64,000 nucleotides of DNA from Candidatus Thiothrix putei (GCA_029972225.1 CP124756.1:744001-808000), one strand, 5' to 3'; shown: positions 17,999 through 27,333, numbered from the stretch's first letter. Notes: generated by a model not told the origin, from the letters alone. Translations and numbers: made by a program.

Positions 17999-20491
17999 GT
18001 GAGCAATACCTTGCTGGTACGTTCCAGTTGGCGCTTTTTCACGCGGCATCCTTGGCAGTTGTGGCTGACGCTGTTGAGCATTGCGCTGGGTACGGCGGTG
18101 ATTATTGCGGTGGATTTGGCGAATCAGAGCGCGGGGCAATCGTTTCGGGCGTCGGTAAATGCGCTGTCGGGGACGATGACACATGAAATCACTGCTGTGC
18201 GAGGCAACGTTCCTGATGAATTTTACCGGCAGTTGCGGGTGGAATGGGGGTATCGGGAATCCGCGCCAGTGGTGGAGGTGGCGATTGAGCAGGAGGGTTT
18301 GCAGGCTACTTTGCTGGGGATTGATCCGTTTGCAGCGCCGTTGCAGCAGGCAGCGGGAGTGAATATTGATGCTGATGAAGTGCGGCGTTTGCTGACTGAG
18401 CCGGGGGCGCGGGTGCGAGTCAGTGATGAATTGTGGGTGGCGGATATTGCGACGGTGCAAGGGAGAAAATCCCCCCTAACCCCCCTTTTGCAAAGGGGGG
18501 AATCAGATGGTGGCGCTGTTTCTTGCCTCCCCCTTTGCAAAAGGGGGACTGAGGGGGATTTTCTTCCTGGCCTTACCAAAATCCAACTCAAGTTAACGGA
18601 GGCGCAAGCCGCTGAACTTCAAGCCCGCCTGCCGCCTTCTCTCAAGCTCGAATCGTTCGCATCCCGCCAACAAGTGTTCACCCAGATGACACAAGCGTTT
18701 AGCACCAACTTGCTGGCAATGAGTTTGCTGGCGATGCTGGTGGGGGCGTTTCTGGTTTATAACACCATGACGTTTTCGGTGTTGCAGCGGCGGCAGGCGT
18801 TTGCGATTGGGCGCATGGTGGGGGTAACGGGTGGGCAGTTGTTCCGCCATTTGTTGCTGGAAGCCTTGGTATTGGGCGTGGTCGGTAGCGTGTTGGGAGT
18901 CTTGCTCGGTGTGTTGTTGGGGCAGGGTTTGCTGGTGTTGGTAACGCAAACGATCAGCGATTTGTACGTGAGTGTGCGGGCGACGGATTTGCTGCTGACT
19001 CCGGTGGTATTGCTGAAAGGCGTGGGCGTTACCTTGCTGGCGGTATTGGTGGCAACGTTAGCGCCTGCGTGGGAGGCAGCGCAGGTGTCGCCGGTGCAAG
19101 TGCAACGGCAATCGACGTTGGAGCAGGGCAATCAGCGCAGAGGTGCGGGCTTGGCGGTGGCTGGTGTGGTGCTGATGTTGGCGAGTGCGGGGTTGATTGG
19201 CTATTCCGGTAAGCAGTTGGTAACGGGATTTATCGGGCTGTTTTTGCTGATTGTGGGGTATAGCTTGTGCGTGCCGCTGGTATTGCGCGTGGCGTTGCAC
19301 GGTTTGCAACGGTTGCGGTTGAGTTTGTTGCCGCGCATGGCGATACGCGGGGTGCAGGCGAGTTTGAGCCGTACCAGTTTGGCGATTATTGCGCTGACCG
19401 TGGCGGTGTCGGCAACGGTGGGCGTAAGCATTATGATCGGCTCGTTTCGGGCGAGTGTGGCGGAATGGCTGGAAATGACGCTTGCCAGTGATGTGTATGT
19501 GTCGGCAACGTCGCAGGAAGCGTCGCGGGTGGATGGTTCATTGCATCCCGATTGGATGCGGCGGGTGCAAGGGTTGGCTGGTGTTGAGGCGGTAAGTACG
19601 GGGCGCACGGCGCGGTTGACGGTGGAGGATTTTCCGCTGCCTGCGTTGGTGTTGCAGCCGAGTGGTCATAGCGGGCGCGGGTTTGCATTTTTGGAAGGGG
19701 ATGCGGCGGCGATTTGGCAGCGGTTTCTGGCAGGCGAAGGGCTGCTGGTGTCTGAGCCGTTTGCGTATCATCGGGGCAAGCGGCGCGGTGATACGGTGCT
19801 AGTGACGACGGAATTGGCGGGTAAGGTTGGCTTGCCGGTGTTGGGGGTGTTTCGCGATTACAGTGCAACGCAGGGCATGGTGGTGTTGCCGCGTGGGTTG
19901 TACGAGCGTTATTGGGCGGATCGGGGAATTTCGTCGCTTGGGATACAAGCGGCAGCGGGGGCGGATGTGGCGGCGCTGAAGCGGCAGTTGCAAACCTGGG
20001 CGGGGGAATTGCAGCAGGCAGGGCAGCCGTTGGTGGTGCGTTCCAATCAGGATATTCGGGAATTTTCGTTGCAGGTGTTTGACCGGACGTTTGCGATTAC
20101 CAATGTGTTGCGCTTGCTGGTGATTATTGTGGCATTCGTGGGCGTGTTCAGTGCGTTGATGGCGTTGTTTTTGGAAAAAGGGCGTGAGTTTGCGATTTTG
20201 CGGGCGACGGGGTTTACGCCGCAGCAATTACAGCGGCTGGTGTTGGGGCAGGCGGCGTTGATTGGATTGCTGGCGGGGTTGTTGTCGCTGCCCTTGGGGT
20301 GGTTGCTGTCGGTGGTGTTGATCGAGATCATTAACCAGCGTTCGTTTGGGTGGACGATGCAAACGCATGTGTTCGCGTTGGTGCCGTTGCAGGCGGTTGC
20401 GCTGGCGTTGGTGGCGGCGTTGCTGGCAAGTCTTTATCCGGTGCGGCGCATGGGGCGAGCCTCGGTGCGGGAGGGATTGAATGCGCGGTAA
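17999..20491 (+). CDS. FtsX-type ABC transporter permease (AttF/AttG-like)
   Basis: An ~830-residue permease with an N-terminal membrane helix, a large extracytoplasmic domain, a first FtsX block (from LLAMSLLAMLVGAFLVYNT), a middle set of helices, a second extracytoplasmic domain and a last FtsX block (VFSALMALFLEKGREFAILRATG onward). This is the double-unit arrangement of AttFG/LolCE-like transporters. The start chosen is GTG at 17999 (VSNTLLVRSSWRFF), one base after the previous gene. Odd: at about residues 155-190 the protein contains GRKSPLTPLLQRGE and LPLCKRGTEGDF, encoded by a palindromic DNA repeat (18462-18570) inserted in frame in the first extracytoplasmic domain. Confidence 0.85.
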   Translation: MSNTLLVRSSWRFFTRHPWQLWLTLLSIALGTAVIIAVDLANQSAGQSFRASVNALSGTMTHEITAVRGNVPDEFYRQLRVEWGYRESAPVVEVAIEQEGLQATLLGIDPFAAPLQQAAGVNIDADEVRRLLTEPGARVRVSDELWVADIATVQGRKSPLTPLLQRGESDGGAVSCLPLCKRGTEGDFLPGLTKIQLKLTEAQAAELQARLPPSLKLESFASRQQVFTQMTQAFSTNLLAMSLLAMLVGAFLVYNTMTFSVLQRRQAFAIGRMVGVTGGQLFRHLLLEALVLGVVGSVLGVLLGVLLGQGLLVLVTQTISDLYVSVRATDLLLTPVVLLKGVGVTLLAVLVATLAPAWEAAQVSPVQVQRQSTLEQGNQRRGAGLAVAGVVLMLASAGLIGYSGKQLVTGFIGLFLLIVGYSLCVPLVLRVALHGLQRLRLSLLPRMAIRGVQASLSRTSLAIIALTVAVSATVGVSIMIGSFRASVAEWLEMTLASDVYVSATSQEASRVDGSLHPDWMRRVQGLAGVEAVSTGRTARLTVEDFPLPALVLQPSGHSGRGFAFLEGDAAAIWQRFLAGEGLLVSEPFAYHRGKRRGDTVLVTTELAGKVGLPVLGVFRDYSATQGMVVLPRGLYERYWADRGISSLGIQAAAGADVAALKRQLQTWAGELQQAGQPLVVRSNQDIREFSLQVFDRTFAITNVLRLLVIIVAFVGVFSALMALFLEKGREFAILRATGFTPQQLQRLVLGQAALIGLLAGLLSLPLGWLLSVVLIEIINQRSFGWTMQTHVFALVPLQAVALALVAALLASLYPVRRMGRASVREGLNAR
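18462..18570. repeat. In-frame double palindromic repeat inside the permease gene
   Basis: Unit A (18466-18500) and unit B (18527-18562) are inverted copies of the same sequence. Each contains a CCCCCTTTTGCAAAGGGGG-type palindrome with an AAAATCCCCC end. Together they can form a long hairpin. The reading frame stays open through both. A single related unit lies at 56872-56911 in another gene. Similar CCCCTTTGCAAAGGGG repeats are, from general knowledge, common small dispersed elements in bacteria. Confidence 0.8.
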
Positions 20492-21593
20492 TGGGTGGCT
20501 GATTGTATTGTTGCTGGTATTGGTGGGGTGTAGCAAAGCGCCAGAGCCGGATGCGTTTGATTTGAATACGGCATTGGGCGGGGTGGCGGATGCGCGGTTT
20601 AGCCGTGCGCTTGCGCCTCGCGCTTTTCAGTTTCCGCAAGATCACGCGGCGCATCCCGATTTCCGTAACGAATGGTGGTATGTGACGGGCAATGTGCAAA
20701 CCGATGACGGGCGGCAGTTTGGCTATCAGGTGACGTGGTTTCGGATTGCATTAACACCGGATAAGCCGGTGAGTGCTTCACTCTGGGCAACGAATCAGGT
20801 GTGGATGGCGCATGTGGCGTTGACCGATGTGCAGTCCGGCGAACATTTACATGATCAGCGCTTGGCACGCGGGGCTGCGGGATTGGCGGGGCAATCCGTG
20901 CAACCTTTCCGTGTGTGGTTGGAAGATTGGCAGATGGTCGGCGATGGGGCGGGGGAATTTCCGTGGGCGATTGCGGTAAAAGCCAAGGATTTTACCCTGA
21001 ATTTGCAATTGCGCCCGCAAAAGCCGCCGGTGTTGCAGGGTGATCAGGGGTTGAGCCAGAAAAGCAGTGAGGCGGGCAATGCCTCGTATTATTACTCGCT
21101 GACGCGCTTGCAGACGCTGGGGGAAATTTACCGTGATGGGCAGCGTTTCACCGTGACGGGTGAATCCTGGCTGGATCGGGAATGGAGTACCAGTGCGCTG
21201 GGGGCGGATCAGGCGGGGTGGGATTGGTTTTCGCTGCAATTGCGCGATGGGCATGAGCTGATGTTTTACCGTTTGCGCAAAAAGTCGGGGGAAACGGATA
21301 CGCACAGTGCGGGTAAGTGGGTGTTGCCGGAGGGTACGGCGCAAACCTTGCGTCGGGATGATGTGGAGTTGAAGCCGTTGCGTTACTGGCAATCAGCAAG
21401 CGGAGCGCGTTATCCGGTGGCGTGGGAGATGTCTTTGCCGAAGCAGCAGCGGCATTGGCGGATTGAGGCGCTGGTGGATGATCAGTTGATGCAGACGGGG
21501 ATTACGTACTGGGAAGGCGCGGTGCGCGTGGTGGATGTGGCGAGTGGCGAGGTGCTGGGGCGGGGGTATTTGGAGATGTCGGGGTATGATTAA
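20481..21593 (+). CDS. AttH/CrtC-like lipocalin-type lipoprotein
   Basis: A 370-residue lipoprotein (signal MRGNGWLIVLLLVLVGCSK, with the cysteine at residue 17) of the AttH/carotenoid 1,2-hydratase-like superfamily. These proteins have a two-barrel lipocalin-like fold. Typical elements are FPQDHAAHPDFRNEWWYVTGNV, GYQVTWFRIAL, YYYSLTRLQT, SWLDREWSTSAL and the closing GRGYLEMSGY. In Agrobacterium the relative AttH accompanies an ABC exporter, and the same order is found here: ATPase, permease, AttH. The ATG overlaps the permease end by 11 bases with the ribosome-binding site GGGAGG. It probably handles a hydrophobic exported substrate at the outer side of the membrane. Confidence 0.82.
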   Translation: MRGNGWLIVLLLVLVGCSKAPEPDAFDLNTALGGVADARFSRALAPRAFQFPQDHAAHPDFRNEWWYVTGNVQTDDGRQFGYQVTWFRIALTPDKPVSASLWATNQVWMAHVALTDVQSGEHLHDQRLARGAAGLAGQSVQPFRVWLEDWQMVGDGAGEFPWAIAVKAKDFTLNLQLRPQKPPVLQGDQGLSQKSSEAGNASYYYSLTRLQTLGEIYRDGQRFTVTGESWLDREWSTSALGADQAGWDWFSLQLRDGHELMFYRLRKKSGETDTHSAGKWVLPEGTAQTLRRDDVELKPLRYWQSASGARYPVAWEMSLPKQQRHWRIEALVDDQLMQTGITYWEGAVRVVDVASGEVLGRGYLEMSGYD

Positions 21594-21751
21594 TTAGCCT
21601 GTAAACCAAAATTAATTACTATTTTTCATTGTTTTTCATAAAAAAATCTCATGATATAAGTCAATAAAATACTCAGAAAAATCAGTATTTGAGTGATCTT
21701 TAGGCTATACACTTAAGATGACTAGCCAATCACGATAGCGGGGTGAAAGTG
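21594..21751 (+). promoter_or_regulatory. AT-rich leader of the caspase/hydrolase operon with a small inverted repeat
   Basis: These 158 AT-rich bases precede the six-gene hydrolase cluster. A 7-bp inverted repeat, AAATACT/AGTATTT (21667-21690), has a 10-base loop. I cannot identify a well-spaced sigma-70 promoter with confidence; TATACA at about 21706 is the best -10 candidate. The change in composition marks the boundary of a new transcription unit. Confidence 0.4.
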
Positions 21752-22129
21752 ATGAAAAAGAGTGCAATCTTGGCCTGTGCCTGTGCTGCTGTATTCCTTG
21801 CCGGTTGTTCTGTGTTTGAACAATCTGCTGAGCCACCTGATAAGGATAAAACGCCTCCTGTGGCAAACACGGGAGCTGGATCTTCTAAACCTGTACCTCC
21901 GGCAATCAAACCGGATCCTAAACCCAAGCCTTCGCCCGCAGTACCCGCACCCGGAACCCCGGATGAATATTTCCGCGAATGGATTAAACAGGATGGCAAT
22001 AAGGCTGTTTTGCAAGCTTGGTTAAACAAGAAACCCAACGCACCTAAAGATATTGATAAGTTTCTGAGCGAAGCCAACTATAAAGACTTGCGTTATGAAG
22101 CTTATGCGGACTTGAAATCTTCCAAATAA
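21752..22129 (+). CDS. Small lipoprotein, first gene of the caspase/hydrolase cluster
   Basis: A 125-residue lipoprotein: signal MKKSAILACACAAVFLAGCS with lipobox LAGC, a Pro/Lys-rich spacer, and a compact C-terminal helical domain (PDEYFREWIKQDGNKAVLQA, then PKDIDKFLSEANYKDLRYEAYADLK). The ATG at 21752 lies 9 bases inside the longest frame and has GGGG upstream. No known family is recognised. It ends 12 bases before the GH19-like gene, so the two are co-transcribed. The spacer could let the C-terminal domain reach through the cell wall. It may act as an immunity, anchoring or delivery partner for the muramidase; that is a guess. Confidence 0.65.
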   Translation: MKKSAILACACAAVFLAGCSVFEQSAEPPDKDKTPPVANTGAGSSKPVPPAIKPDPKPKPSPAVPAPGTPDEYFREWIKQDGNKAVLQAWLNKKPNAPKDIDKFLSEANYKDLRYEAYADLKSSK

Positions 22130-22141
22130 GCGGGGTGAACC

Positions 22142-22789
22142 ATGGATAAGGCAATTTTTTACAACGCAGTGCGTAATGCACCGTTTGATGGGGTGCTGGC
22201 TAAAAGCCAAGTGGAAGGGATGGAGGCGATTCTTGATGAATGGGATAAGCGCAATTTAACCGATGTCCGTTGGTTGGCTTACATCTTAGCGACCACCTAC
22301 CATGAAACCGCCCGTACCATGCAGCCGATTGAAGAGTATGGCAAAGGGGCTGGGAAGGTATACGGCAATACCCCTTATTATGGGCGTGGCTTCGTGCAGC
22401 TCACTTGGGATTACAATTACCGGAAGATGGGCGATCGGCTGAGGGTGGATTTACTGAAGTATCCTGACAAAGCGCTGGATATGGATATTGCTACCCAAAT
22501 CCTGTTTGAAGGCATGATCCACGGCATGTTTACCGGCGTGGGCTTGGGCAAATATTTCCATGAAGACAGTGACTGGTACAACGCCCGCAAGATCGTTAAC
22601 GGGCTGGATCGGGCGGAACTGATTGCCCGCTACGGGCGTGCTTTCTTTTTTGCGGTGGATATTGCGCTCAAAGGTGAGCAGACCGGCAAATCCATGCAAG
22701 ATCAGCTCAGCGATCTGATAAAAGAACCTGTGGAAGGTGAAATCAGGGAAATATACCGCGAATTTGGGTATGGTTCCTTGTTTATGTAA
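22142..22789 (+). CDS. GH19-like glycoside hydrolase (muramidase/endolysin type)
   Basis: A 215-residue lysozyme-fold protein of the glycoside hydrolase 19 type found in phage endolysins and secreted muramidases. Seen in the sequence: LAYILATTYHETARTMQPIEEYGKG, with the likely catalytic Glu in YHET and further acidic residues in IEEYG, and the substrate-groove motif YYGRGFVQLTWDYNYRKMG. No signal peptide is visible, so cytoplasmic storage or export by another route must be assumed. The ribosome-binding site GGGG precedes the ATG at 22142. It lies between a lipoprotein gene and the caspase fusion gene, 36 bases before the latter. Confidence 0.75.
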   Translation: MDKAIFYNAVRNAPFDGVLAKSQVEGMEAILDEWDKRNLTDVRWLAYILATTYHETARTMQPIEEYGKGAGKVYGNTPYYGRGFVQLTWDYNYRKMGDRLRVDLLKYPDKALDMDIATQILFEGMIHGMFTGVGLGKYFHEDSDWYNARKIVNGLDRAELIARYGRAFFFAVDIALKGEQTGKSMQDQLSDLIKEPVEGEIREIYREFGYGSLFM

Positions 22790-22825
22790 GAGGTAAACAG
22801 TAGGCAACAAAGAAGGGGGTAATAA

Positions 22826-25800
22826 ATGGCTGTTTATGGCTTGCTGGTTGGCATTAACCATTATCAGAGTTCACAGGCTAGAACGCTGTATGGCTGTGAA
22901 AATGATGTCTACTTGTTTTCCAATACCTTGCAGAAGAAGTTTGGTATCCCCCCGGAAAATATTGACGTGCTGTTGAGTGCGCAGGCAACCCGGCAAAACA
23001 TTATCGGGCATTTCCAGCAGCATTTGCTGGGGCGTGACTGGCAGGCAGAGGATAGTGCCGTTTTCTACTTTTCCGGTCATGGGGCGCAGACGCTTGCACC
23101 GGAGATTTTCTGGGATATGGAACCTGACCATTTGAATGAGTCACTGGTTTGCCATGATAGCCGTACCGCCGGTATTCCCGATTTGCGCGACAAGGAATTG
23201 CGTTACCTGATTGCGCAACTGGCAGCAAACCACTGCCAACACATCGTTGTCTTGCTGGATTGTTGTCATGGCGGGCATGGCACGCGGGTATTGGGTGACA
23301 AGGAAGAGGAATGGCGGCTTGCCCCGGTTGATACGGCTGAATACCCACTCGATAGTTTCATTTTCTGGCAGCAGGCAGGCAAAACACTGGATCAGGCGCA
23401 ACTCAAAAGCCTGATCCCGGCATCGGGCAAACACATTTTGCTGTCGGGCTGTCAGGACTTTCAGGTGTCGATTGAGAAAGCACAAGGTTCGGTGTCCTCT
23501 GGATTCCAGAAACACGGTCTGTTTACGTTTGCCTTGTGCGAAACCCTGTCTGCTTTGCAATACCCGATCAGTTATCAGGAATTGCGCAACCACATCCATT
23601 TGCGCCTGCAAAGCAAAAACTTCAGTCAGGTTCCGCAAATTGAGGCGGTGGCCGGGGCGGATGTCACCCAAGTGGTGTTGGGGGTGGAACGTCTGTCGTT
23701 AAGGATTCTGGTTTCACAGGAAGCGGGGGAATGGAAACTGGATGCGGGCATGATGCACGGTTTGCATTCAGGGGATGAGTTGGCGTTGTTTGGCAAAGAC
23801 GCTGCTATTGGCAAACCGGATACTTGCCTGACGACGGCACGCATCCAGCAGGTTGGCAGTTTCAACAGCACCTTGCTGGTTAACGATGCTGCTGTGTTGA
23901 AGGTGGCTGATCAGCCCTATACCGCTATTATTACCCGCCAGCATTTTGCCAAAACAGCCATACGTTTGCAGGGTGATGCCAGCAGTCTTCAGGAGGCACG
24001 TGCCATTCTGCAAGCAGGGGAATCCCCGGCTGATCCCGGTTGTTTTCTCAAGGAGGAGGAGCAACTAGGTGAAGCGCATTATATTGTCCATGCGCAGGCG
24101 GGCGCGTATTACCTGACCCAAACCAGCGATACCCGCCCGCTGTTTAAAAAGGCGGATGATGCCTTGAAGGTGTTGGAACAGGCAGCGTCGCTGGCGCGTT
24201 GGCAGCAAAAACGGGATTTACACAATCCGCAAACCCGGTTGGGTGATCCGGTTGAGATGGTGGTGACTTACGACGCTCAGGAATACATTAATGAGGATGT
24301 CACTTTAAAGTACACGTTTAACGGTTCACAATGGGAGCAACCCCGTTTTCATCTGGAACTGCGCCTTAAGCCTAACCAGCCCCCGTTGTATTATGCCTTG
24401 CTGTATTTCGATGGCAGCACCGGGGAGGTTTCCAATGTGTTGGCGAGTGGTGGTTGGCTTAGCCATGAAGGTTCCGATCAGGAAAACCAGCTCAAAGCTC
24501 AGCCCAAAGTCAAAGCCCGCGAAGGTAAAGTCATCCCCCTCAAAATCAAGGATGAATTGCTGACACAAGGCATTACCCGTATTCAGGATTCCCTTAAACT
24601 GATTGTTTGTGAAAGCATTTTTGATTCCAGTCTGTTAAACCAGCCGGGTTTGCAATTGTATGACGGCAAAGCGGCGGGTACACGCTCCTTGATGAACAGT
24701 TTGGAACAACTGGCGTTTGACTCCCACTTTCGTTCATTAGGTGACGAGGTTTCCGCAGCACCCACGGATTGGACGAGCAAAGTCATCAATCTGACGGTGA
24801 TCCGCCCACAGGAAAGCAAGGCTGTCCCGGAACAGGATGCCGAACTGTTGCTGCAAGTTGGCAATCACGCGGTATACATTGAGCCACATCCTGCCTTCCG
24901 GGGGATGGTGCGCCTGACAGCGGCACATCAGGAAAATAGCCGGGGCATGGCACAAACCGTCTACGAACCAAGCGTACTCAGCGCTGATGCCAGTGTGTTT
25001 ACGTTTAGCGATGGGCGCGGCGCGGATTTGGGGCTGGATGCGCTGGATATTTATCTCACCCGTGATGCGGCGGCTGTTTCCCCAGCGAATCCACTCACAC
25101 TTTCTATTAACCAGCCTCTGGCTGCGGGTGAGCAGATCATCCCCTATGTTTATGACAGTGCAAGCCAGTTCTTTTTGCCACTGGGTTATGCCACAACAGG
25201 GGAGGATGGGCGTACTTTTATCCGTATCGAAAGCCTGCCAGAAGCAGCAGCAACCACCCCGGATGATGGCACCAAAAGCCTTGGCAGCGCTCTGAAAGTC
25301 TTGTTCCGCAAACTGGTTTACCGTGACTTGTTACGGATTGATGAGGAAATTCACGTGCTGGGGACACCGCGTTTTGCCCCCAATGACCCCGCCAGACTAG
25401 AGGGCTATACCCACGATAAACCCACGGTGGTCGCCAAAGCCAAGGATGCCCAACGCATCCTATTGCTGATTCACGGCATTATCGGTCACAGCAGCGCTAT
25501 GGTGGGTTGCGTCAATCTTGTCCACAGTGCGGGGCAAGCGCCGTTGGGCGCAGCGTATGACCTGATCCTGACCTTTGATTACGAAAACCTCAATACCCGT
25601 ATTCAAGACGTTGCCAAAGCTTTGAAAGCCCAGTTGGAACAGGCCGGGATTACGCCAGAGGGAGGCAAACGCATCGACATCCTCGCCCATTCGATGGGGG
25701 GGCTGGTGGCACGTTGGTTTATCGAACGCGAGGGTGGTGATCAGCTCGTCAATACGCTGGTGATGGTCGGCACGCCCAATGGGGGTTCGCCGCTGGCGTC

Positions 25801-26311
25801 TTTCAAAGAGCACGGTTATGCCGTCCTTAAAACCTGGGCGTACAGCAATCTGGTCGCTATTTTAAATGGTCTGACCACAGTAGCGGTGGGTGGTGTGGTG
25901 GTAGCGGCACTGATGAAATTACTGGATGCCGTCGATAACACCCTTGATCAACTCGCGCCGGATAGTGATTTCATCCATGAACTGGCAAATGCTGCGGAAC
26001 CCGCCAATGTGCGTTACCGGGTGGTGGCAGGGGATACCAGTGGGCAAATGATTGCCCCCGGCAGGCATATGGCACGGCTTAGCACATTGCTGGCTTACTT
26101 GGGGCAGCGTACCAAACTCGCTGCTTACGACTTGCTGACAGAAAAGCTGTTTAAGGAAGCCAATGACATGGCGGTGGGGCATGGCAGCATGGTGCAGTTC
26201 AACCCGGTATGGCAGGCGGCAGTCACGGTTGAGCCGGTGCAGTGTGACCACCTGTCCTATTTTGCTGACCCGGCGGCGGTGCAGAAGATTGCCCAGCAAT
26301 TGCGTGCGTAA
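22826..26311 (+). CDS. Caspase-like (C14) protease fused to a C-terminal alpha/beta hydrolase
   Basis: A 1161-residue two-enzyme fusion. Residues 1-~280 form a caspase/metacaspase p20-type domain: GLLVGINHY, catalytic His85 in FYFSGHGAQ, and catalytic Cys147 in VVLLDCCHGG. A large middle part (about 290-860) is beta-rich, with a segment (DPVEMVVTYDAQEYINEDVT) reminiscent of secretion-linked or DUF4384-like domains. Residues ~870-1161 form a lipase-like alpha/beta hydrolase with oxyanion segment LLLIHGIIGHS, nucleophile elbow AHSMGGLVARW (Ser ~956) and a possible catalytic His in QCDHLSYF. No signal peptide or membrane helix is seen. The ribosome-binding site GAAGGGGG precedes the ATG. It is flanked by muramidase and SGNH hydrolase genes in one operon. 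Confidence 0.88.
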   Translation: MAVYGLLVGINHYQSSQARTLYGCENDVYLFSNTLQKKFGIPPENIDVLLSAQATRQNIIGHFQQHLLGRDWQAEDSAVFYFSGHGAQTLAPEIFWDMEPDHLNESLVCHDSRTAGIPDLRDKELRYLIAQLAANHCQHIVVLLDCCHGGHGTRVLGDKEEEWRLAPVDTAEYPLDSFIFWQQAGKTLDQAQLKSLIPASGKHILLSGCQDFQVSIEKAQGSVSSGFQKHGLFTFALCETLSALQYPISYQELRNHIHLRLQSKNFSQVPQIEAVAGADVTQVVLGVERLSLRILVSQEAGEWKLDAGMMHGLHSGDELALFGKDAAIGKPDTCLTTARIQQVGSFNSTLLVNDAAVLKVADQPYTAIITRQHFAKTAIRLQGDASSLQEARAILQAGESPADPGCFLKEEEQLGEAHYIVHAQAGAYYLTQTSDTRPLFKKADDALKVLEQAASLARWQQKRDLHNPQTRLGDPVEMVVTYDAQEYINEDVTLKYTFNGSQWEQPRFHLELRLKPNQPPLYYALLYFDGSTGEVSNVLASGGWLSHEGSDQENQLKAQPKVKAREGKVIPLKIKDELLTQGITRIQDSLKLIVCESIFDSSLLNQPGLQLYDGKAAGTRSLMNSLEQLAFDSHFRSLGDEVSAAPTDWTSKVINLTVIRPQESKAVPEQDAELLLQVGNHAVYIEPHPAFRGMVRLTAAHQENSRGMAQTVYEPSVLSADASVFTFSDGRGADLGLDALDIYLTRDAAAVSPANPLTLSINQPLAAGEQIIPYVYDSASQFFLPLGYATTGEDGRTFIRIESLPEAAATTPDDGTKSLGSALKVLFRKLVYRDLLRIDEEIHVLGTPRFAPNDPARLEGYTHDKPTVVAKAKDAQRILLLIHGIIGHSSAMVGCVNLVHSAGQAPLGAAYDLILTFDYENLNTRIQDVAKALKAQLEQAGITPEGGKRIDILAHSMGGLVARWFIEREGGDQLVNTLVMVGTPNGGSPLASFKEHGYAVLKTWAYSNLVAILNGLTTVAVGGVVVAALMKLLDAVDNTLDQLAPDSDFIHELANAAEPANVRYRVVAGDTSGQMIAPGRHMARLSTLLAYLGQRTKLAAYDLLTEKLFKEANDMAVGHGSMVQFNPVWQAAVTVEPVQCDHLSYFADPAAVQKIAQQLRA

Positions 26312-26331
26312 TGTTTTCAGGAGAATGCGGC

Positions 26332-27333
26332 ATGAACACGACGGTTACGTTTACTGAACTGGAACACCTGATCAACAACCTTGCGGGTACGAACGGTGCG
26401 GCGCTGCGGGATTATGTGGAGCTTGACCCAACTTCGCCCGTCATCAAGTTGCGCATCAAGCCGGAAGTGGCGGTGGAGGGTTTGCCACCCGGTTATGACG
26501 TTGACCAACGCTTGAATGAAGCCTTGCAGGATTTGCTGCTGGTCAATCCGCAGGGTGATACTGCACAGATTCCAGAGGACGGGGACGATCCTACCAATCT
26601 GGTGTTGCTGCCGGGCGATGCGCTGGATACGCCCAAATCACTGGATGCCATTCGGGTGTTGGTGGAGGGGGATTCGTGGTGTCGCTTACCGGAAATTCCG
26701 GGCATTTTTCTGCTGCCGCGACTGTTTCCTAAGGCGATTGGCACACAGCTCCAGCACCGCCCCGGTCTGGAGGTGAAGAATATTGCGCATTGGGGGGACA
26801 CCTTGGGGCAGATTTACCAGCGCAAGGAATACCTGACGGTTATTGACAGCTTTCAGCCGCAGTATTTTTTGCTGAGTGCGGGGGGGAATGATTTGCAGGT
26901 CAATTTGCGCAATATTGTCCACCCTTACCACCCCAGTCGGGCGGTCAATGATTACCTGAGCCCGGCGGGGCATAACTTGCTGGTCTGGATTCGGGATACT
27001 TATGCCGCGCTGATCCGGGAGGTTTTGGCACGCAAGCCGGATGTGAAAATTCTGGTGTATGGCTACGACTACCCTAAACCCACCGAGGAAAGCCAGTATA
27101 TCGGGCAGCATTTGACCGCCAAGCATATTCCTGAGGAGAGGATGCGGGGCATTCTTAGCCCGATGATGGATTTGTTGAACCAGCGGATTCAGGAGGCTGC
27201 TGTCCAGTTTCCGCAAGTGACATTTATCAATTGCCGTGGTTTGACGCAAGATGGGCACTGGTTTGATGATATGCATCCGAATACGGCGGGGTATACGAGG
27301 ATTGTGGATGCGTTTGTGGCGGGGATTCGCTAA
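26332..27333 (+). CDS. SGNH/GDSL-family hydrolase
   Basis: A 333-residue esterase-type protein. Block I is VEGDSWC (Ser at about residue 115), block III is AGGNDLQ (about 184) and block V is DDMHPN (about 311), giving the Ser-Asp-His triad. The first ~100 residues are an N-terminal extension without recognised motif. Start ATG 26332 is preferred over 26311 because of the ribosome-binding site AGGAGA directly upstream. No signal peptide is visible. Substrates of the family include lipids, acylated sugars and acetylated cell-wall polymers. It is 20 bases after the caspase fusion gene, so both hydrolases are produced together. Confidence 0.85.
   Translation: MNTTVTFTELEHLINNLAGTNGAALRDYVELDPTSPVIKLRIKPEVAVEGLPPGYDVDQRLNEALQDLLLVNPQGDTAQIPEDGDDPTNLVLLPGDALDTPKSLDAIRVLVEGDSWCRLPEIPGIFLLPRLFPKAIGTQLQHRPGLEVKNIAHWGDTLGQIYQRKEYLTVIDSFQPQYFLLSAGGNDLQVNLRNIVHPYHPSRAVNDYLSPAGHNLLVWIRDTYAALIREVLARKPDVKILVYGYDYPKPTEESQYIGQHLTAKHIPEERMRGILSPMMDLLNQRIQEAAVQFPQVTFINCRGLTQDGHWFDDMHPNTAGYTRIVDAFVAGIR

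Noticed and set aside
18462-18570. Terminator hairpin within the permease gene
   Set aside because: The frame runs through it, there is no T-run, and two inverted repeat units of a dispersed family explain the structure.
19431-20227. Minus-strand ORFs rich in Pro, His and Gln within the permease gene
   Set aside because: Composition typical of antisense frames of a GC-biased membrane protein gene; no support.
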